A DNA stretch of 64,000 nucleotides from Pokkaliibacter plantistimulans (GCF_046844695.1 NZ_CP177354.1:744001-808000), one strand, 5' to 3'. Positions 16,687-25,873 are shown, counted from the first letter of the stretch. Notes: generated from the sequence alone by a model not told the origin. Translations and numbers: made by a program.

Positions 16687-16714
16687 GGTTGGCTAAAGGA
16701 TCGGCAGCTAGTGT
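16682..16714 (+). promoter_or_regulatory. PmrA/QseB-type box and promoter of the two-component operon
   Basis: CTTAAG (16682-16687), 5 bp, CTAAAG (16693-16698, one mismatch), 10 bp, then TAGTGT (16709-16714) as -10. Same spacing as the boxes at 39.2 and 39.4 kb. It overlaps the end of the SPFH gene and lies 49 bp before the response regulator; likely autoregulation. Confidence 0.65.
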
Positions 16715-16747
16715 CGCTGCGTGGCTGAGCATGGATAAGGGTAAACA

Positions 16748-17416
16748 ATGCGTATTTTGATGGTGGAAGACGATCAGGCGCTGGCCGAAGTGCTGGTCAG
16801 AGGGCTGCAGAAAGCCGGTGATGTGGTGGACTGGGTCAGTCGCGGCCAGCAGGCCTGGACGGCCCTGCACACGTCTACCGAGCACTTCGACCTGCTGGTG
16901 CTCGATCTGGGTTTGCCCGATGGCGATGGTCTGAGTCTGCTGCGCAAACTGCGCAATGAGGGCAATACCATGCCCACCCTGATACTCACCGCTCGCGACG
17001 CGCTGGAAGACCGCGTCAGTGGTCTCGATGCCGGGGCCGATGACTATCTGGTCAAGCCCTTTGAGCTGGCCGAACTGCAGGCCCGGCTGCGGGCGCTGGG
17101 CCGTCGTCAGCGCGGCAAAAGCTCGGAAGAGTGGCGGCTGGGGCCGTTGCGGCTGGACCCCGGTCAGCTGCGGGCGTGGCTGAGTGATGCCGATCTGCAG
17201 CTCAACCGGCGTGAATTCATGCTGCTGCGTGCACTGGCGGAGCGCTCCGGGCAGGTCATTACCCGCAGCCGGCTGGAAGAACAGCTGTATGGCTGGGGCG
17301 AAGAAGTGGAGAGCAACACCCTGGAAGTGCATATCCACCATCTGCGTAAAAAGCTCGGTAAAGACGCCATCCGCACCGTGCGCGGCGTGGGTTACCGGCT
17401 GGAGCTGGCGGAATGA
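16748..17416 (+). CDS. Response regulator, OmpR/PhoB family (QseB/PmrA/BqsR-like)
   Basis: 222 residues: a receiver domain with acidic pocket E7/D8/D9, phosphorylation site D53 (VLDLGLPDG) and K103 in LVKPF, then a winged-helix DNA-binding domain ending RTVRGVGYRL. QseB/PmrA-type regulators bind direct TTAAG repeats, and exactly such a repeat lies upstream. The stop overlaps the kinase start by 4 bp. Probable targets within this window are its own operon, the thermostable-hemolysin cluster and the PepSY/cytochrome b561 pair; that is inference from the shared boxes. Confidence 0.92.
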   Translation: MRILMVEDDQALAEVLVRGLQKAGDVVDWVSRGQQAWTALHTSTEHFDLLVLDLGLPDGDGLSLLRKLRNEGNTMPTLILTARDALEDRVSGLDAGADDYLVKPFELAELQARLRALGRRQRGKSSEEWRLGPLRLDPGQLRAWLSDADLQLNRREFMLLRALAERSGQVITRSRLEEQLYGWGEEVESNTLEVHIHHLRKKLGKDAIRTVRGVGYRLELAE

Positions 17417-18753
17417 GTCTGCGCCGCATCCTGCTGGTGACGGTGCTGAGTCTGGTGGCCATTGGTCAGATCACCAGCTTTGTCTGGATTTACAGCGAAG
17501 GGCAGGAAGAAATGGAGGAGGTGCTCGACAGCGACCTCCTCAGTCAGGCGGGCTGGACCAGTTTGTGGCTGAAAAACCTGCCGGCCGAAGACACCGAAAA
17601 GATCGCCAAGAACCTCACCGAGCGCCAGTTTGAAGGGCTGCCTGCCGACTGGGTGATGGATCAGGGCTACCATCTGGTCAGCTCGCGGCTGCAGCTGTGG
17701 GATGCCAAATTACAGCGCTGGTGGCCGGAGGATCTGCCGCAGGACCCGATAGAAAAGGCCGGATTTGGCTGGCATGACTACGGCGGTCTGCGCTGGCGTA
17801 CTTTCGATCTGGTGCTGGAGGACGTACCTATTCGTGCCCGCCTGTGGCAGTCACTGGACGTACGCGATGTGGCGCTGGAAGAAACGCTGGAAGCCATGCT
17901 GGTGCCGAATCTGACGGTGCTGGTGCTGCTGCTGTTTATTCTCGGTATCGTCATTCACCGTGGCCTGTCGCCGCTGGCGATGCTGGCGCAGCGCATGAGC
18001 CGCCGCACGGCGGATGATCTGGACACCATTCCCACCCTGTCGCGTACGCAGGAGATCCAGCAGCTGACGCAAAGCCTCAATGACTGGATTCTGCGTCTTA
18101 ACGATACCCTGCAGCGCGAACGGGGGTTTGCCTCCGATGTCGCCCATGAACTGCGCTCGCCGCTGGCGGCGTTGCAGTTACAGCTGGATGAGTTCAGTGC
18201 CGATCAGCCCGGTATCAGTCAGGCCCGCAACAGCGTGCGACGGCTGGCGCGGGTGGTGGATCAGCTGCTCAGTCTGGCGCGGCTGGAGCACCGGCTGGCG
18301 ACATTACGTATGCAGCCGGTGGCGCTGGATGCCCTGCTGGAAGACCTGCTTGGCGAAATGGCCGATCAGGTACTGGCCAAGGGCAAGGAAATTGAACTGA
18401 TCGGGCAGGCGGGGGAAGTGCAGAGCGAACCCATCCTGCTCAGCGTGGTGCTGCGCAACCTGCTGGAAAATGCCAGCAAATACAGCGATGCCGGTAGCCT
18501 GATTGAAGTCGAACTGCGTGAAAGCGACAGCGAAGTACTGTGTCTGGTACGTGACCGGGGCGCCGGGATTCCCGCCGCCCGCCGCAGTGAAGTGCAGCAG
18601 CGCTTTGTGCGGCTGGATACCGGCCGTGACGGTGCCGGTCTCGGGCTGGCGATAGTCGGTCGTATCTGCGACGCCCTGCATATCGACTGGCAGCTGCAGG
18701 ACCGCGATGACGGTCAGTCGGGCCTGCAGGTATGCCTGCGTTGGCCCCGCTGA
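17413..18753 (+). CDS. Sensor histidine kinase (QseC/BqsS-like)
   Basis: 446 residues: TM1 about 5-27, an acidic periplasmic domain of about 140 residues (EGQEEMEEVLDSD near its start), TM2 about 166-186, HAMP-like linker, HisKA with H245 in DVAHELRSPL, and an HATPase with N box NLLENASKYS, G1 DRGAGIP and G2 GAGLGLAIV. All catalytic motifs are intact. It should phosphorylate the upstream regulator. Metal or polyamine signals are known for related kinases, but no specific ligand motif can be assigned here. Confidence 0.92.
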   Translation: MSLRRILLVTVLSLVAIGQITSFVWIYSEGQEEMEEVLDSDLLSQAGWTSLWLKNLPAEDTEKIAKNLTERQFEGLPADWVMDQGYHLVSSRLQLWDAKLQRWWPEDLPQDPIEKAGFGWHDYGGLRWRTFDLVLEDVPIRARLWQSLDVRDVALEETLEAMLVPNLTVLVLLLFILGIVIHRGLSPLAMLAQRMSRRTADDLDTIPTLSRTQEIQQLTQSLNDWILRLNDTLQRERGFASDVAHELRSPLAALQLQLDEFSADQPGISQARNSVRRLARVVDQLLSLARLEHRLATLRMQPVALDALLEDLLGEMADQVLAKGKEIELIGQAGEVQSEPILLSVVLRNLLENASKYSDAGSLIEVELRESDSEVLCLVRDRGAGIPAARRSEVQQRFVRLDTGRDGAGLGLAIVGRICDALHIDWQLQDRDDGQSGLQVCLRWPR

Positions 18754-18896
18754 TCTGGCTCACATTTGCTGCCGCATCGGCCACAGGGCATCAACAAGGA
18801 CGCCTGTGGCCCTGCCTGCCAAGATCTTTTGCGAGATATTGTGCGAGCTCGTTATCACCCTTCCTGAACGAATCCTCTCAGGGCCAGTGCCCGGTC
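18754..18896. other. Convergent intergenic region with REP-like hairpin
   Basis: GGCCACAGG (18779-18787) pairs perfectly with CCTGTGGCC (18803-18811); no T-run follows. The left arm and next bases (about 22 of 27) recur near 21329 upstream of tag, suggesting a dispersed element. Confidence 0.4.
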
Positions 18897-19475
18897 TTAC
18901 TCGCCGTCAGCGCTGCCGTTGACGCTGAACGCCTCCCCGGTGGCAAAAAATGACCCGCCCGCCACGTAGTGCAACGAACGTGGCGCATCCCCCTCGAAGT
19001 GCCAGCGGCCCTGACTGAAGGCGCGGCTGTCAGCCCTGGCGGCGACCACCTCACCAATAAACAGATCATAACGCTGCTGATTGTGCGGCTCGTCGATGAT
19101 GCGGCATTCCAGATAAGCCAGACAGCCATCGGCCAGTGGTACATCAATCACCGATCCGACGTGACTGGCGATTGCCAGCTGACTGAATTTATCTCCGTCG
19201 CGGCCTGAGCAGGTGCCGACATCCATGGTCAACTGTGCCTGCTCGGTCGATGGCGCCTGCAGGGCAAACACCCCCGAGGCTTCCATCAGCTCACGGGTCA
19301 GGGTGTTGCGATCCACCACAACCAGCACCTTGGGCGGGTCAAAATCGAGCGGCATGGCCCAGGCGGCCGCCATGATATTGCGCTGGCCGTGGGCAGCACT
19401 GCTGACCAGAACGGTCGGACCGTGATTGAGCAGACGGTAGGCTTTGGGCAGTTCGACGGGCAGAAGATGGGACAT
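18897..19475 (-). CDS. Flavin reductase family protein
   Basis: 192 residues of the FMN-binding split-barrel flavin reductase/DIM6 family: NIMAAAWAMPLDFDPPKVLVVV near the N-terminus and GTCSGRDGDKF in the middle are typical. Such proteins bind FMN and either supply reduced flavin to monooxygenases or act on unknown substrates. No monooxygenase gene is adjacent. The ribosome site is weak. Convergent with the kinase gene. Confidence 0.85.
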   Translation of the reverse strand: MSHLLPVELPKAYRLLNHGPTVLVSSAAHGQRNIMAAAWAMPLDFDPPKVLVVVDRNTLTRELMEASGVFALQAPSTEQAQLTMDVGTCSGRDGDKFSQLAIASHVGSVIDVPLADGCLAYLECRIIDEPHNQQRYDLFIGEVVAARADSRAFSQGRWHFEGDAPRSLHYVAGGSFFATGEAFSVNGSADGE

Positions 19476-19903
19476 GATCAGGCTCTGGTTGTGAAGTCAC
19501 GCCTGCTTATATAGGTGCGTCCGCCATGGATTACCAGACGCGGAACGTGCTCGCCCTCTGCTGCGCCCAGCCCTTCGCCAGTGCCCGGACGCGCTGTTGC
19601 AGGTCATCCAGCAACAGCTGATTTTGCTCTTCCAGCGCTTCCATCGGCTTGTCGTATTACAGCAGGTCGATGCCGGTAAGGTAGTCAACCAGCGGGTGGG
19701 CAGATTTTCTTCCAGCATCTGCCGTATCCCTGCTTTGCAGAAGCCGTCCTGCTGGCAGGTAGCTTTATCCTGACTGCCTATGGCAGCCACTGCTGCAGGT
19801 GTCGATCAACAGCAGAGCTACAGGCAGCAGTGGCTGCGCATGATCAGAGTGGATTGAGGCCGGATGCAAAGGGCACTCTGCATGAGCGCCCCTGCCGAAG
19901 GTC
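19476..19903 (-). pseudogene. Gap with a possible decayed coding remnant
   Basis: 428 bp without an intact gene. On the minus strand, one frame around 19720-19535 reads a helical, amphipathic tail (MEALEEQNQLLLDDLQQ, then RVRALAKGW) ending at TAA, interrupted by an in-frame TAA just upstream after TGIDLL. This looks like the 3' end of a broken gene of unknown family. The rest is featureless apart from an inverted repeat at 19783-19837. Confidence 0.3.
19783..19837. repeat. 14-bp perfect inverted repeat
   Basis: GCAGCCACTGCTGC (19783-19796) and its exact complement (19824-19837) are separated by 27 bp. It sits downstream of the GST gene (minus strand). No T-run, so not a standard terminator. 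Confidence 0.55.
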
Positions 19904-20608
19904 TCAGGGTCTGGCCGGTATTTCCAGCCCGCGTTGGACGGCCGGACGCTGCAGGCAGCGCTCAAGCCAGGCCTGTACGCCGGTGAAACTGTGGTACTCC
20001 ACCAGTTCGCCCGCACCATAGAAACCCACCAGATTGCGTACCCAGCCGAGCAGCGAAATATCGGCGATGGTGAACTCCTCACCCATGATCCAGCTACGAC
20101 CTTGCAGACGAGTTTCCAGTACACCCAGCAGGCGCTTGCTTTCACTGACATAGCGCTGTAGCGGGCGTTTGTCCTCGTAGTCTTTACCGGCAAATTTGTG
20201 GAAGAAGCCGACCTGACCAAACATCGGCCCGACCGCGGCCATCTGGAAAAACACCCATTGCAGGGTCTCATAGCGGCTGGCCGGATCAGTCGGCATCAGC
20301 TTGCCGGTCTTTTCTGCCAGATAGAGCAGAATCGCGCCGGATTCAAACAGTGCCAGCGGCTGACCGCCCGGGCCATCGGGGTCAATGATGGCGGGAATCT
20401 TGCCGTTGGGGTTCAGTGCCAGAAATTCCGGCGTCCAGGTTTCATTGGCACCAATATTGATGGTGTGCGGTTCATAGGCCAGCCCCAGCTCCTCCAGCGC
20501 AATGGAGACCTTGACGCCATTGGGGGTCGGCAGCGAGTACAGCTGCAGGCGTTCGGGATGTTGCGCAGGCCAGCGCCGGGTAATGGGGAAGGCAGACAGA
20601 TCAGACAT
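19904..20608 (-). CDS. Glutathione S-transferase, YfcG/YghU (Ure2p-like) type
   Basis: 234 residues with an N-terminal thioredoxin fold (LYSLPTPNGVKVSIALEELGL, with the TPNG active-site loop of the nu-class/Ure2p-like enzymes; NPNGKIPAI; and LFESGAILLYLA for the gamma-glutamyl site) and an all-helical C-terminal domain. Family members in E. coli have disulfide-bond reductase activity. A strong AAGGAG site precedes the ATG. Stand-alone gene on the same strand as tag. Confidence 0.9.
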   Translation of the reverse strand: MSDLSAFPITRRWPAQHPERLQLYSLPTPNGVKVSIALEELGLAYEPHTINIGANETWTPEFLALNPNGKIPAIIDPDGPGGQPLALFESGAILLYLAEKTGKLMPTDPASRYETLQWVFFQMAAVGPMFGQVGFFHKFAGKDYEDKRPLQRYVSESKRLLGVLETRLQGRSWIMGEEFTIADISLLGWVRNLVGFYGAGELVEYHSFTGVQAWLERCLQRPAVQRGLEIPARP

Positions 20609-20675
20609 GCAGGGGCTCCTTGGCAGGCTATTTTACCAGCCTGTATATAGGGTCGTCAGTCGTGCTATCCAGCCT

Positions 20676-21281
20676 TCAGGGGCGGACAAACTGTTGTCGT
20701 GCGGTGCTGACTCTGTCGCGAATGACGCATTCGTGAGTGTGGTCATTGATCAGCCCCATGGACTGCAGAAAGGCGTACACCGTGGTCGGGCCAACGAATT
20801 TCCAGCCGCGCTTTTTCAGTTCTTTTGACAGGGCCACGGATTCTGCCGAGGTGGACTGGGTCTGGGGCGCGCCGAGACTGTCGGCCGCCGGCTCGTAACG
20901 CCAGACGAAGCGGGCAAAGGAGCCTTCCCTGTCGATCAGCTCCAGCAGACGCTGAGCGTTGTTGATCACCGCTTCGATCTTGCCACGATGACGGACGATG
21001 CCTTCGTCCTGAAGCAGTCGTTCAATCTCCGCTGCGCCAAACTGAGCGACCTGATGGAAGTCGAACTGGGCAAAGGCGGCGCGGAAGTTATCACGCTTAT
21101 TAAGGATGGTGCGCCAGCTCAGGCCCGACTGAAAACTTTCCAGACACAGCTTCTCAAACAGGCGGCGATCATCGGCCACCGGGAAGCCCCATTCGTGGTC
21201 GTGATAGGGCAGAAACTCGGGAGCACCTCCGCACCAGCGGCAGCGCGGCAGATTGTCGGGGGCAATAAAGGGATCGGTCAT
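20676..21281 (-). CDS. tag: DNA-3-methyladenine glycosylase I
   Basis: 201 residues of the Tag family of helix-hairpin-helix base-excision glycosylases that remove 3-methyladenine from alkylated DNA. The hallmarks are YHDHEWG (the catalytic-pocket Glu), FEKLCLESFQSGLSWRTIL and the C-terminal FVGPTTVYAFLQSMGLINDH. Zinc-binding residues are C14/C17 (RCRWCGG) with later H/C (THECVIR). Complete. Confidence 0.95.
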   Translation of the reverse strand: MTDPFIAPDNLPRCRWCGGAPEFLPYHDHEWGFPVADDRRLFEKLCLESFQSGLSWRTILNKRDNFRAAFAQFDFHQVAQFGAAEIERLLQDEGIVRHRGKIEAVINNAQRLLELIDREGSFARFVWRYEPAADSLGAPQTQSTSAESVALSKELKKRGWKFVGPTTVYAFLQSMGLINDHTHECVIRDRVSTARQQFVRP

Positions 21282-21634
21282 GTTGTTCTGCCTGTAGTTT
21301 TTAACATGCGTTCACGCGTTACGGCGCGTCGGCCACAGGGCGTTGACAAGCCCTGCGGAGGCTTATTCAGGGCGACTCACTTTGTGGCCAGGGCAAGCCA
21401 CTTCTTCAGCACTTTTCGCCTTGTCCGGGGCTGGCTCGCAAGATCGTGAACAGGTTCTGGGAGAAACGTCAAAACCTAGGTGACATGGTGGCGGCTGTCA
21501 AACATGAGGGATAACAGTCATCTGCTCACAGCGAAGTCAGCAGGGATGAGCGGTGAGGGGATAGAGCGGGGAGTAACGGCAGAAGTGCAGGTCACTTCTG
21601 CCGGTAGGACAGGGCAAACTTCATGTCTGGTAAA
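21282..21634. other. Long intergenic region upstream of tag
   Basis: About 350 bp with no gene. It holds a CGGCCACAGGGC stretch (near 21329) shared with 18778, and an 18-bp motif AGATCGTGAACAGGTTCT (21441-21458) repeated exactly at 54987-55004. Reading frames across it are not gene-like. Confidence 0.5.
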
Positions 21635-21782
21635 TTTACAGGCTGTTGAAAAACGTTATCGAGGCAGCCGAGACAAGGAAGAAACAGGCGAAAAAGCGGA
21701 GTTTAGTGAACTAAATGAGCATTTTGAGCCTGTTTTTGACGCGGTATTCGGCAACGCAGATAGATTTTCAACGCCCTGTTAA
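21635..21782 (+). mobile_element. MITE-like repeat, copy C (140 bp)
   Basis: Element 21639-21778, same orientation as copy A but the short subtype lacking about 19 bp. The flanks are TTTA and TTAA, which match at three of four positions, so the target duplication has probably mutated. Terminal repeats and central hairpin are intact. Confidence 0.83.
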
Positions 21783-21809
21783 GCGGCAATCCCTTGGAGT
21801 GAAGGCAGC

Positions 21810-22070
21810 TCAGCCTTCGGGGCGGAACAGCTTGCGTGCGTTCAGCGGCCCTTTAGAGATGGTCAGCAGCCAGCTGGCCCAGCACAGCATACCCTGCGGT
21901 GCATTACGACGAATGCGGTGATAACCCTGCCAGTTGCCTACCATCAGCCAGGACATGGCCAGCGCAGTGCCATAAGGACCGGTCAGACCATCATGCATGC
22001 TGTCCAGAGCAAGCACACAGGTAACGACCAGAACAAGAACGGTGAGGCTGAGAGCGGTAGGCTTATACAT
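21810..22070 (-). CDS. Small membrane protein, hypothetical
   Basis: 86 residues with one clear N-terminal hydrophobic segment (about 7-24) and a second moderately hydrophobic stretch around 60-70. Basic C-terminus. No family recognised and no strong ribosome site, so it may not be a gene. It lies between MITE copy C and the MocR regulator. Confidence 0.45.
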   Translation of the reverse strand: MYKPTALSLTVLVLVVTCVLALDSMHDGLTGPYGTALAMSWLMVGNWQGYHRIRRNAPQGMLCWASWLLTISKGPLNARKLFRPEG

Positions 22071-22224
22071 GACGTGTTACGGACCTGCGGGGTTGAATCA
22101 AGGGAGTGCCTATTGTAACGGCATCGACATAAAAGCGAAGGGGCTTTTGGTTGAATTTTGTACAATTTGAGTGCTGTTTTGTCCTGTACGACCCGAGCCG
22201 GTTCGCCGCACGTTCCCGGTGCGT

Positions 22225-23676
22225 TCAGCGTTGCCATGGCCGCTGCTCCAGCGCCTGCTGCACGATGCTCACGCCGCGATCAATCTCATCCTCACGATAA
22301 CCGGCATAGCCCATGACCAGCCCGCGGGCAGGGCTCTGCAGGCAGTGGGCACTGAGGGCGCGGCAACCTACTCCCTGCGTCATCAGATACTGGCTCAGGG
22401 CGCTGTCATCGACCTCCGGCAGGCGCTGGCACAGATGCATGCCCGCTTCCGGTAAGCGACAACGCTGCTCACTGCCGACCAGCGGCAGCAGGCGCTGCCA
22501 CAGATAATCACGCCGGGCGGCATAGAGCTGGCGCATCTTGCGGATATGGCCAAGCAGGTTGCCGGAAGCAATAAAGCGCGCCGCCGCGGCCTGAGTATGC
22601 AACGGCGCGTGATAGTCCACCAGTGAACGGTAGCGACAGAAGCTGTCGACCAGATGCTCGGGCAATACCAGATAACCCAGCCGCAATGACGGGAACATCA
22701 CCTTGGCCAGCGTGCCGATATACAGCACCCGGCCGCTCGGGTCGAGGCCCTGCATGGCGGCCAGCGGACGGCCCTCGTAGCGGTATTCGGAGTCGTAGTC
22801 ATCCTCCAGAATCCAGCAGTTCCACTGCCGGGCCAGATCGATCAGTGCCAGCCGTCGTGCCAGAGGCAGGGTGCCGCCGGTGGGATACTGGTGCGAGGGG
22901 GTCAGGTAGATCAGCCGCGGTGCCGCCGCCTGAGCATCAGGAATCAGCCCTTCGTCATCCACCGCCATGGGCTGCAGCTGCACATCGGCGGCGATAAACC
23001 CGCCACGGGCGCCGATATAGCCAGGGTCTTCCACCCACACCCGGTCACCGGGTTCCAGACACAGTCGTGCCACCAGCTCAATGCCCTGCTGGGCGCCACT
23101 GGTCACCACCACCTGCGCTGCATCACAACGCACGCCGCGGGATTCGCGCAGATAGTCGGCCAGCGCCTGACGCAGGGACAGATAGCCCTGCGGCTGGCCG
23201 TAATTGGCCAGCCGTCGCGGCGCGCGGCGAATATCCTGATTGAGCAGGCGGCGCCATTCGGTCCAGGGAAAGGTGTCCAGTTCGGGGATGCCGGGCGCCA
23301 GAATCAGCTGCGAGTTACCACCCCCGCGTCCCAGCTGGCTCAGACGCTGGCCGCGTTGCGACAGACCGGGCAGGGTGGCCTTGCTGTCCAGCACGGTGCT
23401 GCTCTGCTGCAGGCTGTCGCTGGCCAGTGAGTTGACGAAGGTGCCGGCACCGGTGGCACCGCGGATATAGCCCTCGGCCAGCAGCTGTTCGTAAGCCTGC
23501 ATAACCGTATTGCGGCTGATCTGCAGCTGGCTGGCGAGATGGCGTGAGCTGGGCAGACGGCTGTCGGCGGGCAGCTGGCCATCCAGAATGCGCTGCCGGA
23601 TGGCCTGATACAGCTGGCGGAAGCGCGGCACATCGCCATCAGTCAGGGCAGGCAGCATACCTTGCAGATCGAGCAT
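22225..23676 (-). CDS. MocR family regulator (GntR HTH fused to aminotransferase-like domain)
   Basis: 483 residues: a GntR-type winged HTH (about 15-85; SRHLASQLQISRNTVMQAYEQLLAEGYI) and a fold-type I PLP domain with the lysine in IGTLAKVMFPSLRLGY. MocR proteins usually sense PLP or an amino-compound Schiff base and regulate a divergent gene. I use the ATG at 23676 with GGAG 5 bp upstream; a longer reading to 23757 has no good start. It is divergent from a PNPOx-like gene, the expected target, with about 220 bp between. Confidence 0.9.
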   Translation of the reverse strand: MLDLQGMLPALTDGDVPRFRQLYQAIRQRILDGQLPADSRLPSSRHLASQLQISRNTVMQAYEQLLAEGYIRGATGAGTFVNSLASDSLQQSSTVLDSKATLPGLSQRGQRLSQLGRGGGNSQLILAPGIPELDTFPWTEWRRLLNQDIRRAPRRLANYGQPQGYLSLRQALADYLRESRGVRCDAAQVVVTSGAQQGIELVARLCLEPGDRVWVEDPGYIGARGGFIAADVQLQPMAVDDEGLIPDAQAAAPRLIYLTPSHQYPTGGTLPLARRLALIDLARQWNCWILEDDYDSEYRYEGRPLAAMQGLDPSGRVLYIGTLAKVMFPSLRLGYLVLPEHLVDSFCRYRSLVDYHAPLHTQAAAARFIASGNLLGHIRKMRQLYAARRDYLWQRLLPLVGSEQRCRLPEAGMHLCQRLPEVDDSALSQYLMTQGVGCRALSAHCLQSPARGLVMGYAGYREDEIDRGVSIVQQALEQRPWQR

Positions 23677-23898
23677 AGGGACTCCGGAGCCGTTACCGGC
23701 GGTCATCGACGAATTGGCTCCATCATATTGAAAAAAGTGGACCTTTATCAGGGCCAATTTAAACGAGAAAGTAGGGCCATTGCTGCCGGGGCGTAAACCC
23801 GCTCCCGGCGCTGGTGTGCAAAGGAGTGGCTGCGTTGCTCTGGCATGTGGCCGCCCTTTGACTTGATCTGTCCCGATACCGGCTTTCAGGAGACTGCC

Positions 23899-24570
23899 AT
23901 GTCACTCAGCCCCCGTACCCGCCTGCGGCGCCTGCCCAAGCGTTCTGTCGAAGAGCGTGAGCAGGCCTACGCCATTATCGACGAATGCCTGATCTGCCAC
24001 GTGGCCGGTTTCAATGGTGAGCACGCCACGGTGCTGCCCACTGCACACTGGCGCATGGGGGATTACGTCTATCTGCACGGACATGGCAAGAATGGCCTGC
24101 TGCGTCAGCTGCTGGACGGGCAGGAGGCCAGCCTGTGCTTCACTCTGATCGACGGTCTGGTGCTGGCTAAGTCAGCCTTTCACCACTCGATGAACTATCG
24201 CTCGGTGGTGATGTTCGGCAAGGCCGAGGAGGTGACCGGCGCGCACAAGGCGGAAAGCCTGGATGCCTTTGTCGACAAGGTCGCCCCCGGGCGGGCCGCC
24301 CAGGCCCGTCCCGGTAACGAGATCGAGCTGAAGGCGACGCTGGTGCTGCGCATCCCCCTCACCGACTGGTCGTGCAAGGTCCGGGTCGGGCCTTCCTCTG
24401 ATGATGCAGAAGATCTGCCACTGCTGGTGTGGAGCGGAGTGATTCCGCTGTCACTGCAGGCCGGTGCACCGTTACCTGATTATGCCGATGGTCCGCTGCC
24501 GCAGTTACCGGCAGGGATTGTCACCACGGCTGTTACCACTGTTGTTAGCACGCCCGTCGGGGAGGTTTGA
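23899..24570 (+). CDS. Pyridoxamine 5'-phosphate oxidase family protein
   Basis: 223 residues of the split-barrel FMN-binding family (putative NimA/PNPOx-like), with RSVEEREQAYAIIDECLICHVAG, LPTAHWRMGDYVYLHGH and FHHSMNYRSVVMFG. Not the biosynthetic PdxH. CAGGAG precedes the ATG. First gene of a four-gene plus-strand run divergent from MocR. A role in amine or B6-vitamer chemistry is inferred from context only. Confidence 0.85.
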   Translation: MSLSPRTRLRRLPKRSVEEREQAYAIIDECLICHVAGFNGEHATVLPTAHWRMGDYVYLHGHGKNGLLRQLLDGQEASLCFTLIDGLVLAKSAFHHSMNYRSVVMFGKAEEVTGAHKAESLDAFVDKVAPGRAAQARPGNEIELKATLVLRIPLTDWSCKVRVGPSSDDAEDLPLLVWSGVIPLSLQAGAPLPDYADGPLPQLPAGIVTTAVTTVVSTPVGEV

Positions 24571-24572
24571 GA

Positions 24573-25016
24573 ATGAGTTTTACTGTGCAGTTATGGCAGC
24601 CGGAAGCCGCGGATGAGCCGTTGCTGGCCGCGCTGTTCAACGTCTTTCAGGTGCTGCGCCCGCATCTTGATCTGCAGGAGTTCAGCCAGCGTGCCTGTCG
24701 TCAGGCGGCTGAAGGCTATCGCATCGCCTATATTGAGGAAGACGGACAGGTACTGGCGGTAGCCGGGTTCCGGGTCGTGCACTTTCTGGCCTGGGGCCGG
24801 GTGCTTTATCTGGATGATCTGGTCACCGACCCGGGCCAGAAGCGCCGTGGTCTGGCAGGTGCGCTGATGGACTGGCTGAAGCAGCATGCGGCGGTGCAGG
24901 GCTGTGCCGAGCTGCATCTCGACAGCGGCTACCAGCGCCACGATGCCCATCGTCTGTATCTGAATCAGGGCATGGTGATGAACTGCCACCACTTTGCTGT
25001 GCCGGTCAAAGCCTGA
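24573..25016 (+). CDS. GNAT family N-acetyltransferase
   Basis: 147 residues with the acetyl-CoA-binding core LYLDDLVTDPGQKRRGLAGALMDWL (motif A) and the C-terminal HRLYLNQGM. The start lies 2 bp after the previous stop, with GGGGAGG overlapping that stop, so translation is coupled. Substrate unknown; polyamine or amine acetylation would suit the PaiB/MocR context. Confidence 0.88.
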   Translation: MSFTVQLWQPEAADEPLLAALFNVFQVLRPHLDLQEFSQRACRQAAEGYRIAYIEEDGQVLAVAGFRVVHFLAWGRVLYLDDLVTDPGQKRRGLAGALMDWLKQHAAVQGCAELHLDSGYQRHDAHRLYLNQGMVMNCHHFAVPVKA

Positions 25017-25052
25017 CCGTCGTTAACGATCCTGCGAGCCACAGAGACTGCC

Positions 25053-25688
25053 ATGTACCTACCCAAGCATTTTGACCAGTCCGACCCCCAGCAACTGCAG
25101 CAGGTCATGCAGGATTTCCCGCTGGCTAACCTGATTACGCTTGGCCCGCAGGGCTTGCTGGCCAATCCGTTACCGTTGCTGTGGCTGCCTGACGCCGGGG
25201 GTGCGGGCCGCCTGCAGGGGCATGTGGCACGGGCCAACCCGATGTGGCATGACAGTGATCTGAGTGTCGAGGCACTGGCGCTGTTCAGTGCCGGTGATGC
25301 CTATATTTCACCGGGCTGGTATCCGAGCAAGCAGCAGCACGGCAAGGCGGTGCCGACCTGGAACTACATCACCGTGCAGGCCCGCGGCACGCTGCGCATC
25401 ATCGATGATTGCGACTGGCTGCGGGATCTGGTCGGCCGTCTGACGGATCAGCATGAGCAGGGGCGGCAGACACCCTGGCAGGTCAGTGATGCCCCGGCGG
25501 ACTATATTGATGCCATGCTCAGGGCCATCGTCGGTATCGAGATTGAGGTGCGCGAACTGACTGGCAAGTGGAAAGTCAGCCAGAATCAGCAGGCGGCCAA
25601 CCGTCAGGGCGTGATTGATGGTCTGCAGCAGCAGGGCGATGCGGCCAGCATGAACATGGCGGAGCAGGTGCGGGCAGCCAGTGCCTGA
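25053..25688 (+). CDS. FMN-binding negative regulator, PaiB-like
   Basis: 211 residues of the PaiB family: MYLPKHF at the N-terminus, NPLPLLW, GDAYISPGWYPSK and VPTWNYITVQARGTL, and a C-terminal KWKVSQNQ. Bacillus PaiB works next to the PaiA acetyltransferase; here a GNAT gene also lies immediately upstream, repeating that pairing. These proteins bind FMN or haem-like ligands and their regulatory role is poorly defined. Confidence 0.88.
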   Translation: MYLPKHFDQSDPQQLQQVMQDFPLANLITLGPQGLLANPLPLLWLPDAGGAGRLQGHVARANPMWHDSDLSVEALALFSAGDAYISPGWYPSKQQHGKAVPTWNYITVQARGTLRIIDDCDWLRDLVGRLTDQHEQGRQTPWQVSDAPADYIDAMLRAIVGIEIEVRELTGKWKVSQNQQAANRQGVIDGLQQQGDAASMNMAEQVRAASA

Positions 25689-25873
25689 CCCCGCTCGCGG
25701 CGTGCCATCAACGCTCTGCCAGCAGCAGGTCGGCTGCCGCAACGGTAGATTGCATGCAAAATGGTCGACTTGGCTGCGGCTGGCAGGTTTAATAGTGCCG
25801 GTTTTGCCCGGCCCGCTGGTCGCGACAAGCCGGATAATCACCCTTATGCCCGCCCAATCTGCACGAGTTCGCC

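Noticed and set aside
21480..21782. 100-residue ORF ending in MITE copy C
   Set aside because: Its second half is MITE sequence, and the first half has no similarity or ribosome site.
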